Shown here in pieces: positions 24,730 to 36,979 of a DNA stretch of 64,000 nt (positions within the stretch are counted from its first letter, which is position 1; each line of letters opens with the position of its first letter). The position numbers and the translations under genes were made by a program. The stretch spans positions 72,686 through 136,685 of the forward strand of contig VXAU01000198.1 in NCBI GenBank assembly GCA_013399695.1. Reading direction: 5' to 3'. The notes under the pieces are model-generated. The model saw only the letters and a list, made by a program, of their open reading frames with translations. It was not told where the DNA came from and searched no databases. The stretch comes from Formicarius rufipectus (Eukaryota; Chordata; Aves; Passeriformes; Formicariidae).

Positions 24730-26895
24730 TCATACCTTATTAATCTCTGATCACTTTTGTCAGTTGAAGATAATTTAAACATATCTAATTTTGAGGTTGA
24801 TATTCACAAGCTCAGTTCTTCAGCAAATAAAAACCAGCATTTAGAAGCATGCTTTAGTGATAGCTTTCAAACAAAATTATTGTTCAAGTAGACACACAAA
24901 GAGAATAAAATCTCTCCAAGATGGACAATGATTAGGCAAGTTCACAATTATTAAGTGCAATAATTGACTTTTTAGAAAAAGCATTCTTTATAAAAATCAA
25001 CTTCTGAATGAAGATAATTAAAAATTAAAATAAAAATATTTCAGGAATACTTATAAAGTGACAGGACAGACTTCTGCCTTTTTCAGCATTAGAGGTTTGA
25101 TGTAAAATATACAAAATAAACCAGGAGTCTTAATGTCCACTTCCATACTGACTGGTATATTTTTCTTTCCTTAATTCCATACAAGAATTGGGATTTATAC
25201 TTTTTACATTCCCAAACTTGTTATAGGACTTCTTCCTTCACGCCTTAAGACCTATCATTTAATTTTTGCTTATATATATCTCAATCTCTCATTTGACCTA
25301 ACTCTAATTATATTTCACCTTCACCACTAGATCATCCTATTCATCCCTTTCCCATCAGTGAAAGGCTTTACATTGAAAGGCACCTTAGCCTTTCCTTGGG
25401 ACCACGTCCCTCCCTCTCAACAACCCTGCAGAGGTTCCTCACCTGTGGCTCCACCAAGTATGGTGCTGCAGAACTCCGAGATTACCCACCTTCACTTCAA
25501 CACATTTATGTCCCCCTTAAATTTTTTTTTTTTTTCCCCTCACAATTTCTATGGAATGCCTCCTTCTTCTCCCTGTTTTCTCTATTTGGACTAAACCTTT
25601 ATTGGACAGGAACAGTTTCTAACAACATGCATGCACAATGCCTAATTATATATGGTTCTGACTGCAGCAATAACCTCTGCTTTATGCACCTATGAGCCAG
25701 AATAACCCTTCACTTAAAGGTCTACCTGTCTAGAGAAAAGCCACATTAAAAAAAAGGGAGTAGTCAGCACCTGTGCTATGAGCTATCATTGCTGAGCTTC
25801 CAGCTGGTGGTCCTTGGCACATCGCCAGAGTAAGGCTTGAACTTATCTCTGGATACACTACAAAATTGCTTATCAGCTCAGTTGACTCCCCTATCCATAA
25901 ATATGCTGTAAAAAAAAGGTAATAAATAATGTTTCCAATAATTAATTCTGGAACTGTATTCTGTGGATAAGGATAACTCTTGGAATGATACTGTTTGTGT
26001 AAGTTGGGCTTCACTCCACTTGCTGGTTAATGTAAAAAGGAGGGGGTGTATAGTCAAGGTCTTTCTACAAGTTTTTGATTTCTATCACTAAAAAACCACT
26101 CCTTGTCCTTAAGTCTAGTGAGGGGAAGGAAAGGGACCCAAATGTTCCTGCTTTAGGCATAAAAGAAAAGAAGAATGTTGATGGTTTGTGGTGCTTTTTG
26201 GCCCTATTTTGCAGCTGAGCTTATGTGCATTTGAACTTAATATTTTGGTTTTCCCTACTGGGTGTATTGCAGCACCTGTGCATATGCCCTAGAAAAGAAA
26301 GAAAGAAAAAAAAAAAATCTCTATATCTGAATACTTATTTTAAGAAAACATTCTCAATGTGTTGCTAAGGAAATGAATATAAAGATAGATATTTCAGACT
26401 ATTTCTTCTCAGAGATGGGATTCACAAGTCCTTTGCAACCAGTTCTTCTCCACTCACTTGTGTGTAAGAGGCATCTTTAATTCTTTTGAGTGTAATGCAT
26501 TATAAAAGCTCCTTGGTAAAACAGAGCTAAAATTGGAATTTGTTATCTAATAAAAGTCGCTTAACTATTATCAGTATCTTGACAGTCTTCTAGGTTGGGA
26601 ATCTATTGGGACTAACTTACTGAAGCCCTATTATTGAGGTATTAATCATATCAGACTTCCAGCCATGTCTGTCAACTGCTCGAAATAAGTGTAACATTAT
26701 TCTTTTTCACATGCAGTGTCTCCAACTTTCCAATTGTCAGATAAAAAAGAAAAAAACTGATGCTGCACTCATTTGGAATTCAAATCTAATACCACATTCA
26801 TCCCCAGTCTAGTACATTTAACACATTATGAACTTAATTCTCTGTGGGTGTAAATTAGTGCAGCTTCACTTGTACTGATAGCAGGCACTGCTGAT

Positions 26896-26903
26896 TGACG
26901 TCA
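26896..26903. promoter_or_regulatory. Full CRE palindrome TGACGTCA
   Basis: An exact consensus site for CREB/ATF bZIP factors. No promoter or exon is evident nearby; a single site is weak evidence. Confidence 0.3.
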
Positions 26904-28524
26904 ACTGAGACCTGCAGGGTACACAAAAGTAACAAACACAACTAAGGAGAAAAGCAGAACCCTTCCACATCTTTGCCTTCATTTGTGAGCTGCAGGTTAG
27001 GAGTCCCTGTTACTCTAACACTGATTTTTTTTTTAAGCAAGATTTTAATTTTAGCAACTTTCTCAGCACAGAAGAGTCTCTCTTTTCCTCCACAGTGGAG
27101 CAAAATTATTCCAAAACCACTTCAGAACAGAATAATTTCGGTTCTCAGGCCTGCAAGTGGATATGCTCAAGTCATAACATTCAGATTCAAGTTATGAGTG
27201 TCCCAAAAGTTAGGAATATGCTAATTGACATATAATAATATTTCAACTGCCAAAAACTCCTCTCTTGGACTCTTTCATAACTGATATTATCTACCCAACA
27301 AAATTTCTTTTACTGTCTGTCATTTGTACTAACTCTCTGACAGAGGACCACAGCCCTTTTCACAAAGTAATTAATTACTTGACCTCCCAACCACTTGCTT
27401 TTTTTATCTCCCATAGGTGACACTCATCTCTAATTCCCATGATTTCTTTAGCCACTGTAGTCTACCTCCATTCAGTATTGCACTGATAACACACTGTCCA
27501 TGTAATATCTAATCATTTAGGCTCACCTGTCTGCTTGGTTTGTTTATGAGGGTGCAAAAACCTGGAGTAGAAGCTCCAGGATCACATCCTCTGAAATCAC
27601 TCTCATTCCTTAGGCTGTATTATCAACATACTTCTGAATTGACCCCAGCTTCCTAATTCAAATACAATCTCATCAGCCAGCTACCTAGATGTGATTCACA
27701 CTTTGACAAGTCCTTCTAGAAGGCAGACAGCTCCTATAAGGAAAACATGTACCCAGATATGTGACATCATCACATGTAACCATGTACCCACAATACAGTG
27801 AAAGAGGATACACTTGTTATGCTTCCTCTGACAATTCAGGGCCACAAGTCTCATTTGTGTAGTGGTGCTCACCAGAAAGGTTCTGTATCTGTGAAGATAT
27901 TTATAGCTTTGACTACATCCTACACCTAGTGAGCAACTCTGTGCAACTTTGTTCCTGCTTCCCTTCTCTTTAATAAATGCTTACCCTCTCCCTCTGGGAA
28001 GTATTTTGTGTTGCCTATACAGTCTTCCTTGTCTGACTACAGCATCCTGCTTTTCTTCCTCCTTAGGGAACTGACCACATTGTCACACCAAAAGCTTCAA
28101 CAAGGTGAATGTGCTCATTTTTTTACAGAAACAGTGCCAAAAAACACCATGAATAAAAAATTCAGATGCTGCTGGCATATCACACACCACTTGGAAAAGT
28201 AGGAGCCAGGAAGATACTCCTAATACAGGGTGATCAAGTCCGCGGTAGTATGAGGAAGTCCTGCTGCATCAGTCAATTGCTTGTTGCACTCAGTCTATAG
28301 AGCTGGGACTTGAACATGAAAAAGCCTCTCCTTCTGTCCCCTGAGATCATACTTGTCTGAGGATCCAGTCGCTTTGTTTCACAGTCAAACAAAAGCATGA
28401 GCCAACACACAGTTATTCTGGACAACTGGGAGATTTGGGCTTGAGCATGAACTTGGAAGTGAGGTAACATAACAGCAGAAGATACCTGAGGAGGAAAATT
28501 TCTGAAGTGGCATATGTGTTTCAG

Positions 28525-28581
28525 TTCTCTTCAGTCAATCTCGATGGGAGTGGTAGTGTAACAAATGCAACTGTGAAGATG
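28525..28581 (+). CDS. Candidate internal exon of an unidentified gene
   Basis: A 57-bp interval lies between an acceptor (TGTTTCAG at 28517-28524) and a strong donor (GATG/GTAAGA, 28578-28587). Only one frame is open; it is phase 0 at both ends and encodes FSSVNLDGSGSVTNATVKM, which includes a possible N-glycosylation site (NAT). The pyrimidine tract before the acceptor is weak. The next candidate exon, about 1 kb downstream, is also phase 0 on the same strand. I do not recognise the protein. Chance exon-like intervals are common at this scale, so this is a hypothesis. Confidence 0.22.
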
Positions 28582-29613
28582 GTAAGACTTTATAACTCCC
28601 ATATTTCTTCCCAAATACTAGAAAATACATCAAAAGTAAAGACAATACAAATGAATGACAAGATACATGAGCTTGATATCACTTTTCAATCAGAAAATTG
28701 TGTACCTGCCAAAATCATCTTTTAAGCTACACGTCTGAAATTCATGGTCACTGAAAATGAAAAATATTGAACTTAAAAACAAAGGATGTAAAACAAATAA
28801 TCACTTTTATCACTTTTCAATGTCAAAAACCCCCATTGTAATGTTTCTTACATGTCTGTTGTGAATGTAGAATTTTGTCTTAAAACGCTTCCTGTTTTAA
28901 GATGTTGTTATTTGGAAACTGCACAGTAAGCTTTGACATCAATGAGGAAAAAAGTTATATATGTTATAAGAAAAGGGCAGCTAGAGTTATAAGAAGGAAA
29001 AAATTATTCTAGGTCAAAAAGTGGTGTTTATTTACTTTTCTGGTTTTCACTTCTACAGCTTATCTTCGTGTATGTAATATGCAACTGCATAGTCATCCAC
29101 AAATGGGTTGATGTTTTGTCAGTGATCCTCAACGGGTACAATATAAAAGCAACACTTCTAAATGACCTCTACTGAAACATTACCACTAAAATTTATCTCT
29201 TGCATTTCCCTAATTTTTATTGAACACAAGAAAAAAAACACCCAAAACAAACAAAAAACCCCCACCTTTGTCATTCTCAATTCTCCTAGGTTTTATCTAA
29301 ACAGTTGAGTACATTGTTAATGTTTTCTGTTTCCATTATACCTGGTAGCCTGATTTTTAAAAATAAAGCATGTTTTAATTAGAGGAAGGTGTGCATTTAT
29401 GCAAGGGAAGATAATAATATCCGCATTACAGTAGAACCTTGTTAATTTACATTAATGATAGGGAGAGCTATGGTGAATTAAAGAATTTTGCAAATTAGCA
29501 TCAAAGTGAATAAATGATAAAGACTAGAGGGTAGTTAATCCACAAAAGTTTCATTAATTCCTTTTAAGAGTTGTAATTTGGTGATAATTATCTGTGATTT
29601 TTTTATTCTTTAG

Positions 29614-29733
29614 TTAAGAGCTAGTGAAACATCTGATGCATGTTATGATGCTAAAAATGATTTCTGCTCTGAAAAGTTTATAGTTAAGAGGACACCTGCA
29701 GGAAACAAAGCAGCCATGCACGAAAACATACAG
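29614..29733 (+). CDS. Candidate internal exon of an unidentified gene
   Basis: A 120-bp interval with a good acceptor (TTTTTTTATTCTTTAG ending at 29613) and a consensus donor (CAG/GTAAGC at 29731-29739). Exactly one frame is open across all 40 codons, beginning LRASETSDACYD and ending AAMHENIQ; the other two frames stop within three codons. The interval is phase 0 at both ends, compatible with the candidate at 28525-28581 upstream and with the terminal candidate at 60064. The peptide is polar and contains two cysteines in a DACYDAKNDFC spacing. I recognise no domain or family. Of the exon-like segments in the window this is the best supported, but it lacks homology evidence. Confidence 0.28.
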
Positions 29734-29739
29734 GTAAGC

Positions 29740-30113
29740 ATGACCTGTCATTCTTCCTCATCAACATTCACATCTCTTTGATGGAGTGTTCCAGCAAGGA
29801 GTGAGATAGTGTTCATATGTACACAGGAACACAGCCTATGAAAATGAAATATTTAAAGTAGAGGCTGCAAGAAACTGAACGGAGTTTTGGGCTGCTTATT
29901 CAATGCACATCTAAGTAGAATGCAGACTAGTGAAGTTTTGATGTATGAAGGATGAGAAAAAAAACACATCAAGAAATAATTTCATTTAAATTATTTTTAA
30001 TTTAAAAGTGAATATGAACTCATCTTTAAATATCTTTGCAAATATGTCCCGAGATCTTAAAAAAATTTAGCAGCTTATGTGTTGACTACCAAAAGTGATA
30101 TTTCATGCTTTTT
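29740..30113. other. AT-rich DNA, nothing recognised
   Basis: Short stretch between the candidate exon and the next CR1; no frame or repeat stands out. Confidence 0.5.
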
Positions 30114-31990
30114 CACAGAATCATAGGATGGGTAAGGTTAGAAGGCACTGGAGGTCATCTACTCCAACCACCCTGCACCAGCAGGGTCACTTTAGACTAC
30201 GTTACTCAGGATTGTATCTGGATGGCTCTTGAATATGTCTAGGGAAGGAGACTCCCAATCTCTCTATACAAAATGCTCCAGTTTTCAATTATCCTCACAG
30301 TAATGTTCTTCATCATACTCAGGTGGAACTTTCTGTGCATCAGTTTCTGCCCATTGCTTCTTGTCCTATTGCTTTGCACTACCAACAGGAGTCTGACTTC
30401 ATCCCCTTGATACTGTCCCTTCAGATACTGAGGGACTTTGATGAAGTCCTGTCTCAGTTGTCTTTCCTCAAAGCTGAACATTTCCAACTGTCTCAGACTT
30501 TCCTCATAGGTGAGATGCACCAGTCCCTTATTAATTTTTGGTGCCCTCCACTGAAGCCACTCCAGGATGTTCATGTCCTGAGGAGCCCAGAACTGGAAAC
30601 TGCACTTCAGATGAGGCTTCACCAGGGCTGATTAGATGGACATGATAACCTCTCTCATCATGTTGACAATGTGCTTCCTAATGCACACAAGGCCATAAGG
30701 ACATGCTGCTGGTTCATGGATAACTTGTCCATAAGGACACCCAGGTCCTTCCCCACACGGTTGATTTTCATCAGGTCAGACTCCTACCTGTACTGATACC
30801 TCCCACCCTCCCTGAGTTCACCTATGAGGATGTCACCAGAAACAGTGTTGAAAGCCTTGCTGAAATCCACCTAGGCAACTTCTCCTGCTCTCCCCCTATC
30901 TCTCCATCCAGTTGTCCCATCATAGAAAGCCATCAGGCTGGTTAAACATGATTTCTCTTTGAATCCATGCTGACTATGCCTGATCATCTTCTCATCTTCT
31001 ATATGCTTAAAATGGATTTCAGGGATTGAGGTGAGGCTGGCTGTCCTATATTTTTCCCAGTCCCCCTTCTAGCCCTTTTTTGAAGACTGGAGTGTGACAT
31101 AAGCTTTCCTTCAGTCCTCAGGCACCTCTCCTGACTACCATGACCTTTCAGACATGATTGAGTGTCATAGCAATGTCTGCCAGTTCCCTTAGTACTCACG
31201 GTTGTATCCTGTCAGGGCCCATGGACTTGTGGATGTCGAGTTAGACTAAATGATCTCTAACTCAAACATCCTTGAACAAAATTAAGTCATTCTAGTTCCA
31301 TGCTTTCTCCGTGGTCTTCTGGGTTCCTCAGGGTTGACCTTGTCAGTGAAGACTAAAGCAAAGAAGGAGTTTAATATCTCATCTTTCTCTGAAACCTTTG
31401 TTGCAAATGTACTTGTTCCATTCAGTAGTGGGTCCACATTTTCCTTAGTATTCCTTTTGTTACTGATTTATTTGGAAAAGTCCTTATGGTTATCCTTGAC
31501 ATCCTTAGCCATATTTAAATCTAAATGAGCCTTGACCTTCCTCATTTCATTTCTGCATACTCTGATAACATCCCTATATTCATCCCAGGCACCCTGTCCT
31601 TGCTCCCACCTCATGCGTATCTCCTACCTATGTATGAGCTTTTGTAGGAGTTCCTTGTTCATTCATAAAAGTCTCCTGCCCTTTTGCTCAATTTCTCACC
31701 CATGGGGACTCTCTATCCTGGAGGAATTTATCCTTGGACCCCTCTTCCCTCTAGGGAACATTCCCATATGATTATTTCAAGAAGGTCCCTGCAGAGGGCA
31801 AAGTTAGCTGTCCTGAAGGTCAGGGGTGTAACCTCATTGGCCTGCGTCCTTTCAGGATACTGTACTCCATGATCTTGTGGTGTCTGTAGGCAAGGCTTCT
31901 CTCAAGCCTCACATCTCAAGACATTCTTGTTTGCTCCCTGCAAGGTCCAGCAACATATCTTTCCATGTTGACCCCTCCATCACTTGTTTC
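30114..31990 (-). mobile_element. Long decayed CR1 LINE with linker, RT remnants and 3' end
   Basis: About 1.9 kb of CR1 on the minus strand. Its 3' end is at 30114 (CACAGAATCATAGGATGG on the + strand). Moving 5'-ward come the C-terminal polymerase region (frame 30239-30622: FQFWAPQDMNILEWLQW, MFSFEERQL), an internal deletion joining the late palm to RHSQHGF-like and SKAFNTVSGDIL sequence (30840-31000), and the linker between endonuclease and reverse transcriptase (31330-31640, WEQGQGAWDEYRDVIRVC and EILNSFFALVFTD). The 5' portion ends near 31990. The FADD region is gone. Numerous stops and frameshifts in every part mark it as one of the older copies here. Confidence 0.85.
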
Positions 31991-34900
31991 AGAAAGTTTT
32001 TAATCACAGTAATTGCAGAGAGGGGAAAATGATAGGATTTACTTTTCTTTTATCTGAATGTAAAAATTATGGCAGTAACACCATAACAAATTCCTCTTAT
32101 ACTGTTCCATTGTCAGCAGACATTCAGCCGGAGCTTGGATGTATCTGCTCCAGAAATGATAGGTGCATTTTCTAGCTGATTGCATGATGTGTCTAATCTA
32201 GATGTGATTGTGGTATTTTTTCACTGTAAAATCTGACCCAGATACTGCTCCAGGGCACAGCAGGTCATGGTAGTACAGATGGTGTTGGCCACACAAATAA
32301 CTGTGCAAGCAGCCCTACCTTGCTTTTAGCTTGCCAAGTACTCAGGCTACCTCCAGCCTCCTGCTGCCAACTCTTTCAGCAAGCATTCTTCCTGATCATG
32401 AATTGTCAGGACATAGATTAATTGAAAAGAAGCATGGACTATGTGAGGAAGGCACAGACATCTCTTTAGATGTACCCCTATTCTGCTAAATGATGTGGTT
32501 CTGGATTCATTCCCAGGAATAGACTTCTGTTCATGTACTTTGCATACATGTTAGGTAAGACTCAGGCTCTCCTGAACTAGCTATGTCCTTCTGAGAAAAA
32601 AGTCATGGAATATTTCAAAGAATAGTTCACTCAGGATTTCTGCTCCTGTAGGTAGGAAGGGCAAAAGTACTACTAGTAGCTCTGTTTCTGCAGAAACATC
32701 TTACCTAAATACTTTGCAGCTATGAAGTATTTGTAACCTTCTGTAATTGATGTGGGGCTTATTGTGCAGTTTCAGAAAAACCTGTACCTGTATCCTTAGG
32801 GTGTTAAAGCCTGAATTAATCTCAATGCTAGCTGCTATTTCAGCCCACTTTGTTACATTTGAATAAACTGTAGTGGTCACTGAAGTACAAACTTTAGCTA
32901 TAGTGATGTTGAATACTTCACTTGTTGGCATCACGCTGGTTACTCATGGAGTTATGAAAATCTTCTCTGATAACTCTGTAGTGATAAATACAACACATTT
33001 CACTTGTATTTGGACTTGTGTGTCCTAACTGGGGAGGTGGAAGAACTCCCCCATCAATTTTGTGAGAATGTACTCCCACAGATACAGATTCTGTGGATAT
33101 AATGGACCTTTCTTTGTTTGGGTGGCAATTTGTTTCTTCTTCATTTGTCATAACAAGTGTGCACCAGAATTACCAGCTGGTGAATGAGTAACCCCTGATA
33201 CTGTGTGTGCTCCATCAGCTTCTGCTCTGCCATCCACTACATGGAGCAGTTCAGGGTATGTGCACCCTAACACATGAATCAGTTCAAGTAAGGGCACACT
33301 AAGGAGCTGGAAGAGAGACTATAAAAAAAGCCAGTTTCCCACCTAAAGTAACTGCAATATTAATCAATTTCTGGCAGTATGGACAGATAATATATCTGGC
33401 TTTGCAGTATGCTGGGACATTCTGCAGCATCTGTGGGAAAAAAAGCATCTCTGAAGGAACACAGTACCTGCACTAATATTTGATTTATCTGAAAATGGAT
33501 CAGTTGAACAGCTCAGATCACAGAAATGGGATAGTACGAACCTGTGTGCTTAGGGAGAGTGAAGAAATAATCAGAAAATGGGAAATACATGTAGTGCAGG
33601 AATGGAGTCAGATATACAGAGAGGTATTCAGGGTCCAGGTATATAGGAATGAAGGGAAAAGCATGATGGGATTTATTATAGGTGGGTTTAGTTCCAGCAG
33701 AAATCTCTCCAGTAAGATATTAATTTCACAAAAGATATCAAGAATCTCAGTCTCCTGTTAAACCAAATAGCAGGCAGAAGATAAAGCAGATGCAGTAAAC
33801 CATTAAAAATGGAGGTTCATTTGATATTGACTTTTCTTGCTGCTTTAGTGTGCCGCTTAATAAAAACCTTAATATGGGAAACACTCTAAATATGTCACTC
33901 ATCATAAAGCTGCTTTAAACAATGAGACTGTACTGACATAGCAGGATGAGTGTAGCCACTAAAATAACATACACAATAATTCTGCTCTCTCACCCAGTAG
34001 CTGAAGAAAATGAAGTGGTAGTAAGATTACAGTGGCTGCAATCACTTTTATTTTATCCATGCTCCACTGAAGTTTGATGCATATACTTCTGCCAGTGCTA
34101 CACATTTGTGTCAGATAACAGGCAGTATTTTAGTAATGGGGAGAGAGATATGTGAATGAAGGATTAAAACTTCCTTACTTCTCTCAACGCTATTTATATT
34201 TCAAACCTTCTCATGTGCACTCATGCCATAGCATAATGTATCTCTCGTTTTAGTAATTGTGTTTTTCACTGTCAGCTTACTTGTTTTCTCAATGTTTTCA
34301 AAACTTTTCATAAGTTTTTGTCTTTGATGTTTTATTTCCATTTGTTTATCACAGCAGCTCATCTCAGTTCTTTTCACTTGACATGGAGCTATTATCTTTC
34401 TTCACATCTTTTCACTTCACTCTTCCCTTTCTATTGTTTTCCTTCTGCTTATCTTTATTCTTTATTCTTTTCCTTATTTTTCTTTCCAGTTCTTTTTCCA
34501 TCCCCTTTCCCTTCCTTCCCCTTTCTTCCCTCCACTCAGTTCTTTATCTATAGTTCTCTGTCTCCTTACTGAACTTTTTTTATATCTTGACTCCTCTGCT
34601 ATTTTTTTTTTTTCAGTATCATCTTTTGGTTTCATAGCTATAGAAATATCCTCAAATATATCAGAATAGAGAACTCATAAGAAAACGGAGAACTGGATAA
34701 CTGAGACAATGAGAAAGAACACAAGATGGAATAGGAAAACATGGTGGTTTATAGGCAAAGATGGTCCATTTGGTGGCTGAATGGCATTGTCCACCACATA
34801 CTATTCTATTCTGAGAATATAGTCTGGGTATAGTGTATGTGTCAGGTGGATGGTTCTACCTGAGAAAAGGGGAACAATGTTGCTGTTTTCTGTAAACTCT

Positions 34901-36848
34901 GTGCAAATGCTCCATGAAGAAGTGTAAATATTTGATTTTTTTTTTAAAACTGCTTACAATACCTCTGAATTTTATTTTAAATTCTTTCCTTCCTTCAGCT
35001 CAGTTATGTGAAAAAATGCAGTATCTGTTGGTGTTTTGTCAAATTGTAATTCTGGAAATTACTTGAGTGGATAGTAAGATTCTATTAAACAGTTATGTGA
35101 TATCATCCATGTTTTCTTATTCATAGGCATTTTTGCAAGATTTGCATAGAGCTTGTATGTAATACCTACCATATAAAAATGATCTCATAGAGCATGACAT
35201 TTCAGGAGCTGGTACAACAGCTAAGTATGGCCCAATTAGTGCAGTATTTTTGTGACAGTAGAATCACTCTAGAAATCCCTGACAGAATTCCTGTGAGAGT
35301 GAGTAAGGGCAAGTAAGCAGATATAATGTATTGCTATTAATCAGTAAACATTATGATGCAAATATACCATCTCTTCAAGTAGCCCTAGGACATATGCTGT
35401 ATTAGTAGCAGATGTCACAAATTCTGAGGCCTTATATAACATGTGCTGTCTCTAAAAAAAAATAAAATTAAAAATATCACTTTCATGTAGAAAATGTATC
35501 CATATCTTAGAATTTTCTCTGCTATTTTTAAGAAACTTCAAATACTAGTTACTGTATTTTCTTGGGGAGTCAGTCTACAGTTCTGGCTGAGAACATAGTC
35601 TAAGTTGTTTAAGGTAGAAAATGGATCCAATATGTCATATTGTTGAGGAACTATTTTTTCTCCACACATTAGTTTTCTATTGTGGAGCAATGTGTTCGAG
35701 TGGGAGCAAGAAACACAACAGACAGTGAGTAGATAGAAGTTGTGATGATGCTGAGAATATATAATACAACATTCTCTTAACAGTAGATGCTAAAATTGTT
35801 CTTCTCTGGAAAAATGCTGTTATTGTGTCTGGAAAGATTTTGTGTTTAGTTTGTGTTAATGAAATCTAGCTGGATAACTTTATGATATGACTTTTTTATT
35901 GTCTAAGAAAAGAATGGATGAGAAGGTGTTAGTGTTTACACTGTGGCTATTAAGTCATTTGAAGTCAGAAGCTTAATTTTCTTGTTTTGCATTGACTGTC
36001 ATGTCAAGATTCTTATGATGTAATTGTTGTTGTCACTTAAGACATTTCTATTCTTTAAGTGACTTTTATTTTATTTTTTTTATTTTTTTATTTTAATTTA
36101 TGGTCTAAATGAAAGACTGATAGAAGGGAAGCATATGAGAACTTATCTCAGAGAAATGAAAATGCACTGGACCACATTAGATCAAACTGGAATAGGAACA
36201 ACGATGTTTGTCCATAGCCTGAACAAAACATATGACTCTGATTTAAGACAGCTGTTATCTAGAATTTCTTTAGGAAACTGTTATTCACATCAAGAGAGAT
36301 TCATTCTTTCTTTGATTTGCTTCTTTTCTTTAGGCAAAAATATAGTTAGTGTTATTAAGAGAGTGATTGTTACTGATTTGGCAAAGACTTTCTGATTATT
36401 GCTGGAAAGAAAAGGATTTTTAAGAAGTATGATAATGTGCTGATGGGCTGTGCCACAGTTGCATTTACTTGCAAAAAAAGGTACTCTATAACTAAAAGAA
36501 TTGCATATAAAAAATTACCCAATTCTTCCTGCTGCCAATATAATGCACAGACTGCTGAAAAGTTAAAATATGTTACCACTCAGCAATAACTCCGGAGAAA
36601 GTTACTCATCATCCTCCAAACTGAAATATGTTTAAACGTGCCAGAAAAAAAAAAAAAATCAGAAGTTTTTCAAAAGTTTACTCTGAATCCCCTTGAATCA
36701 CTGCTTTTTAACTTTTTAACCATTTTTAGGATGAAAGAACAAGTAGAGAAGATTGGAAAAAATGTTTTGTCAATATTGATAGGGAAAAATTGTGAGATGA
36801 AAATATCAACAGGTCAATGTCTCTGACAACACACCTGAACATGTTGAG
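31991..36848. other. AT-rich DNA without a recognisable gene
   Basis: No coding frame is supported. A polypyrimidine tract lies at 34380-34560, an A/T-only run at about 36065-36100 and an exon-like interval at 35673-35724, listed as a finding. A frame of 93 codons at 33480-33761 has no recognisable domain. Confidence 0.5.
34380..34560. repeat. Polypyrimidine (TTTCC/TTCTT-rich) tract
   Basis: The + strand is very poor in purines over about 180 bp, with runs such as CCCCTTTCCCTTCCTTCCCC near 34501-34520. It looks like a degenerate CT microsatellite. Long mirror-like pyrimidine tracts can form triplex (H-)DNA. Confidence 0.6.
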
Positions 36849-36974
36849 TCACTGTCCCTGGAGGTATTTAAGAAGAGACTGGATGTGGCACTTAGTGGAG
36901 CTGTGTTAGGTCAAAGGTTTGATTCTATGATCTCAGAGGTCTTTTTCAACCTAGTTGATTCTATGATTCTATGA
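36849..36974 (+). mobile_element. CR1 LINE 3'-terminal fragment with tail repeats
   Basis: A short CR1 end in + orientation. CACTGTCCCTGGAGGTATTT and GGATGTGGCACTTAGTG correspond to the last codons of ORF2, GATCTCAGAGGTCTTTTTCA to the 3' UTR, and GATTCTATGATTCTATGA (36957-36974) to the 3' tail, with two intact repeat units. It is 5'-truncated to about 125 bp. The tail type resembles that of the CR1 copies at 11.1 and 43.7 kb rather than the one at 3.5 kb. Confidence 0.88.
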
Positions 36975-36979
36975 CACAG

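Larger units (their letters stand above)
22600..28524. other. AT-rich DNA without a recognisable gene
   Basis: No frame with a recognisable domain. A GC-richer patch lies at about 25330-25600, a near-perfect palindrome at 24707-24729, and one CRE palindrome at 26896-26903. No CR1 or LTR end was recognised. Confidence 0.5.

Noticed and set aside
34318..34572. 84-codon + strand frame rich in Phe, Ser and Pro
   Set aside because: It lies in a polypyrimidine tract, which lacks stop codons for compositional reasons.
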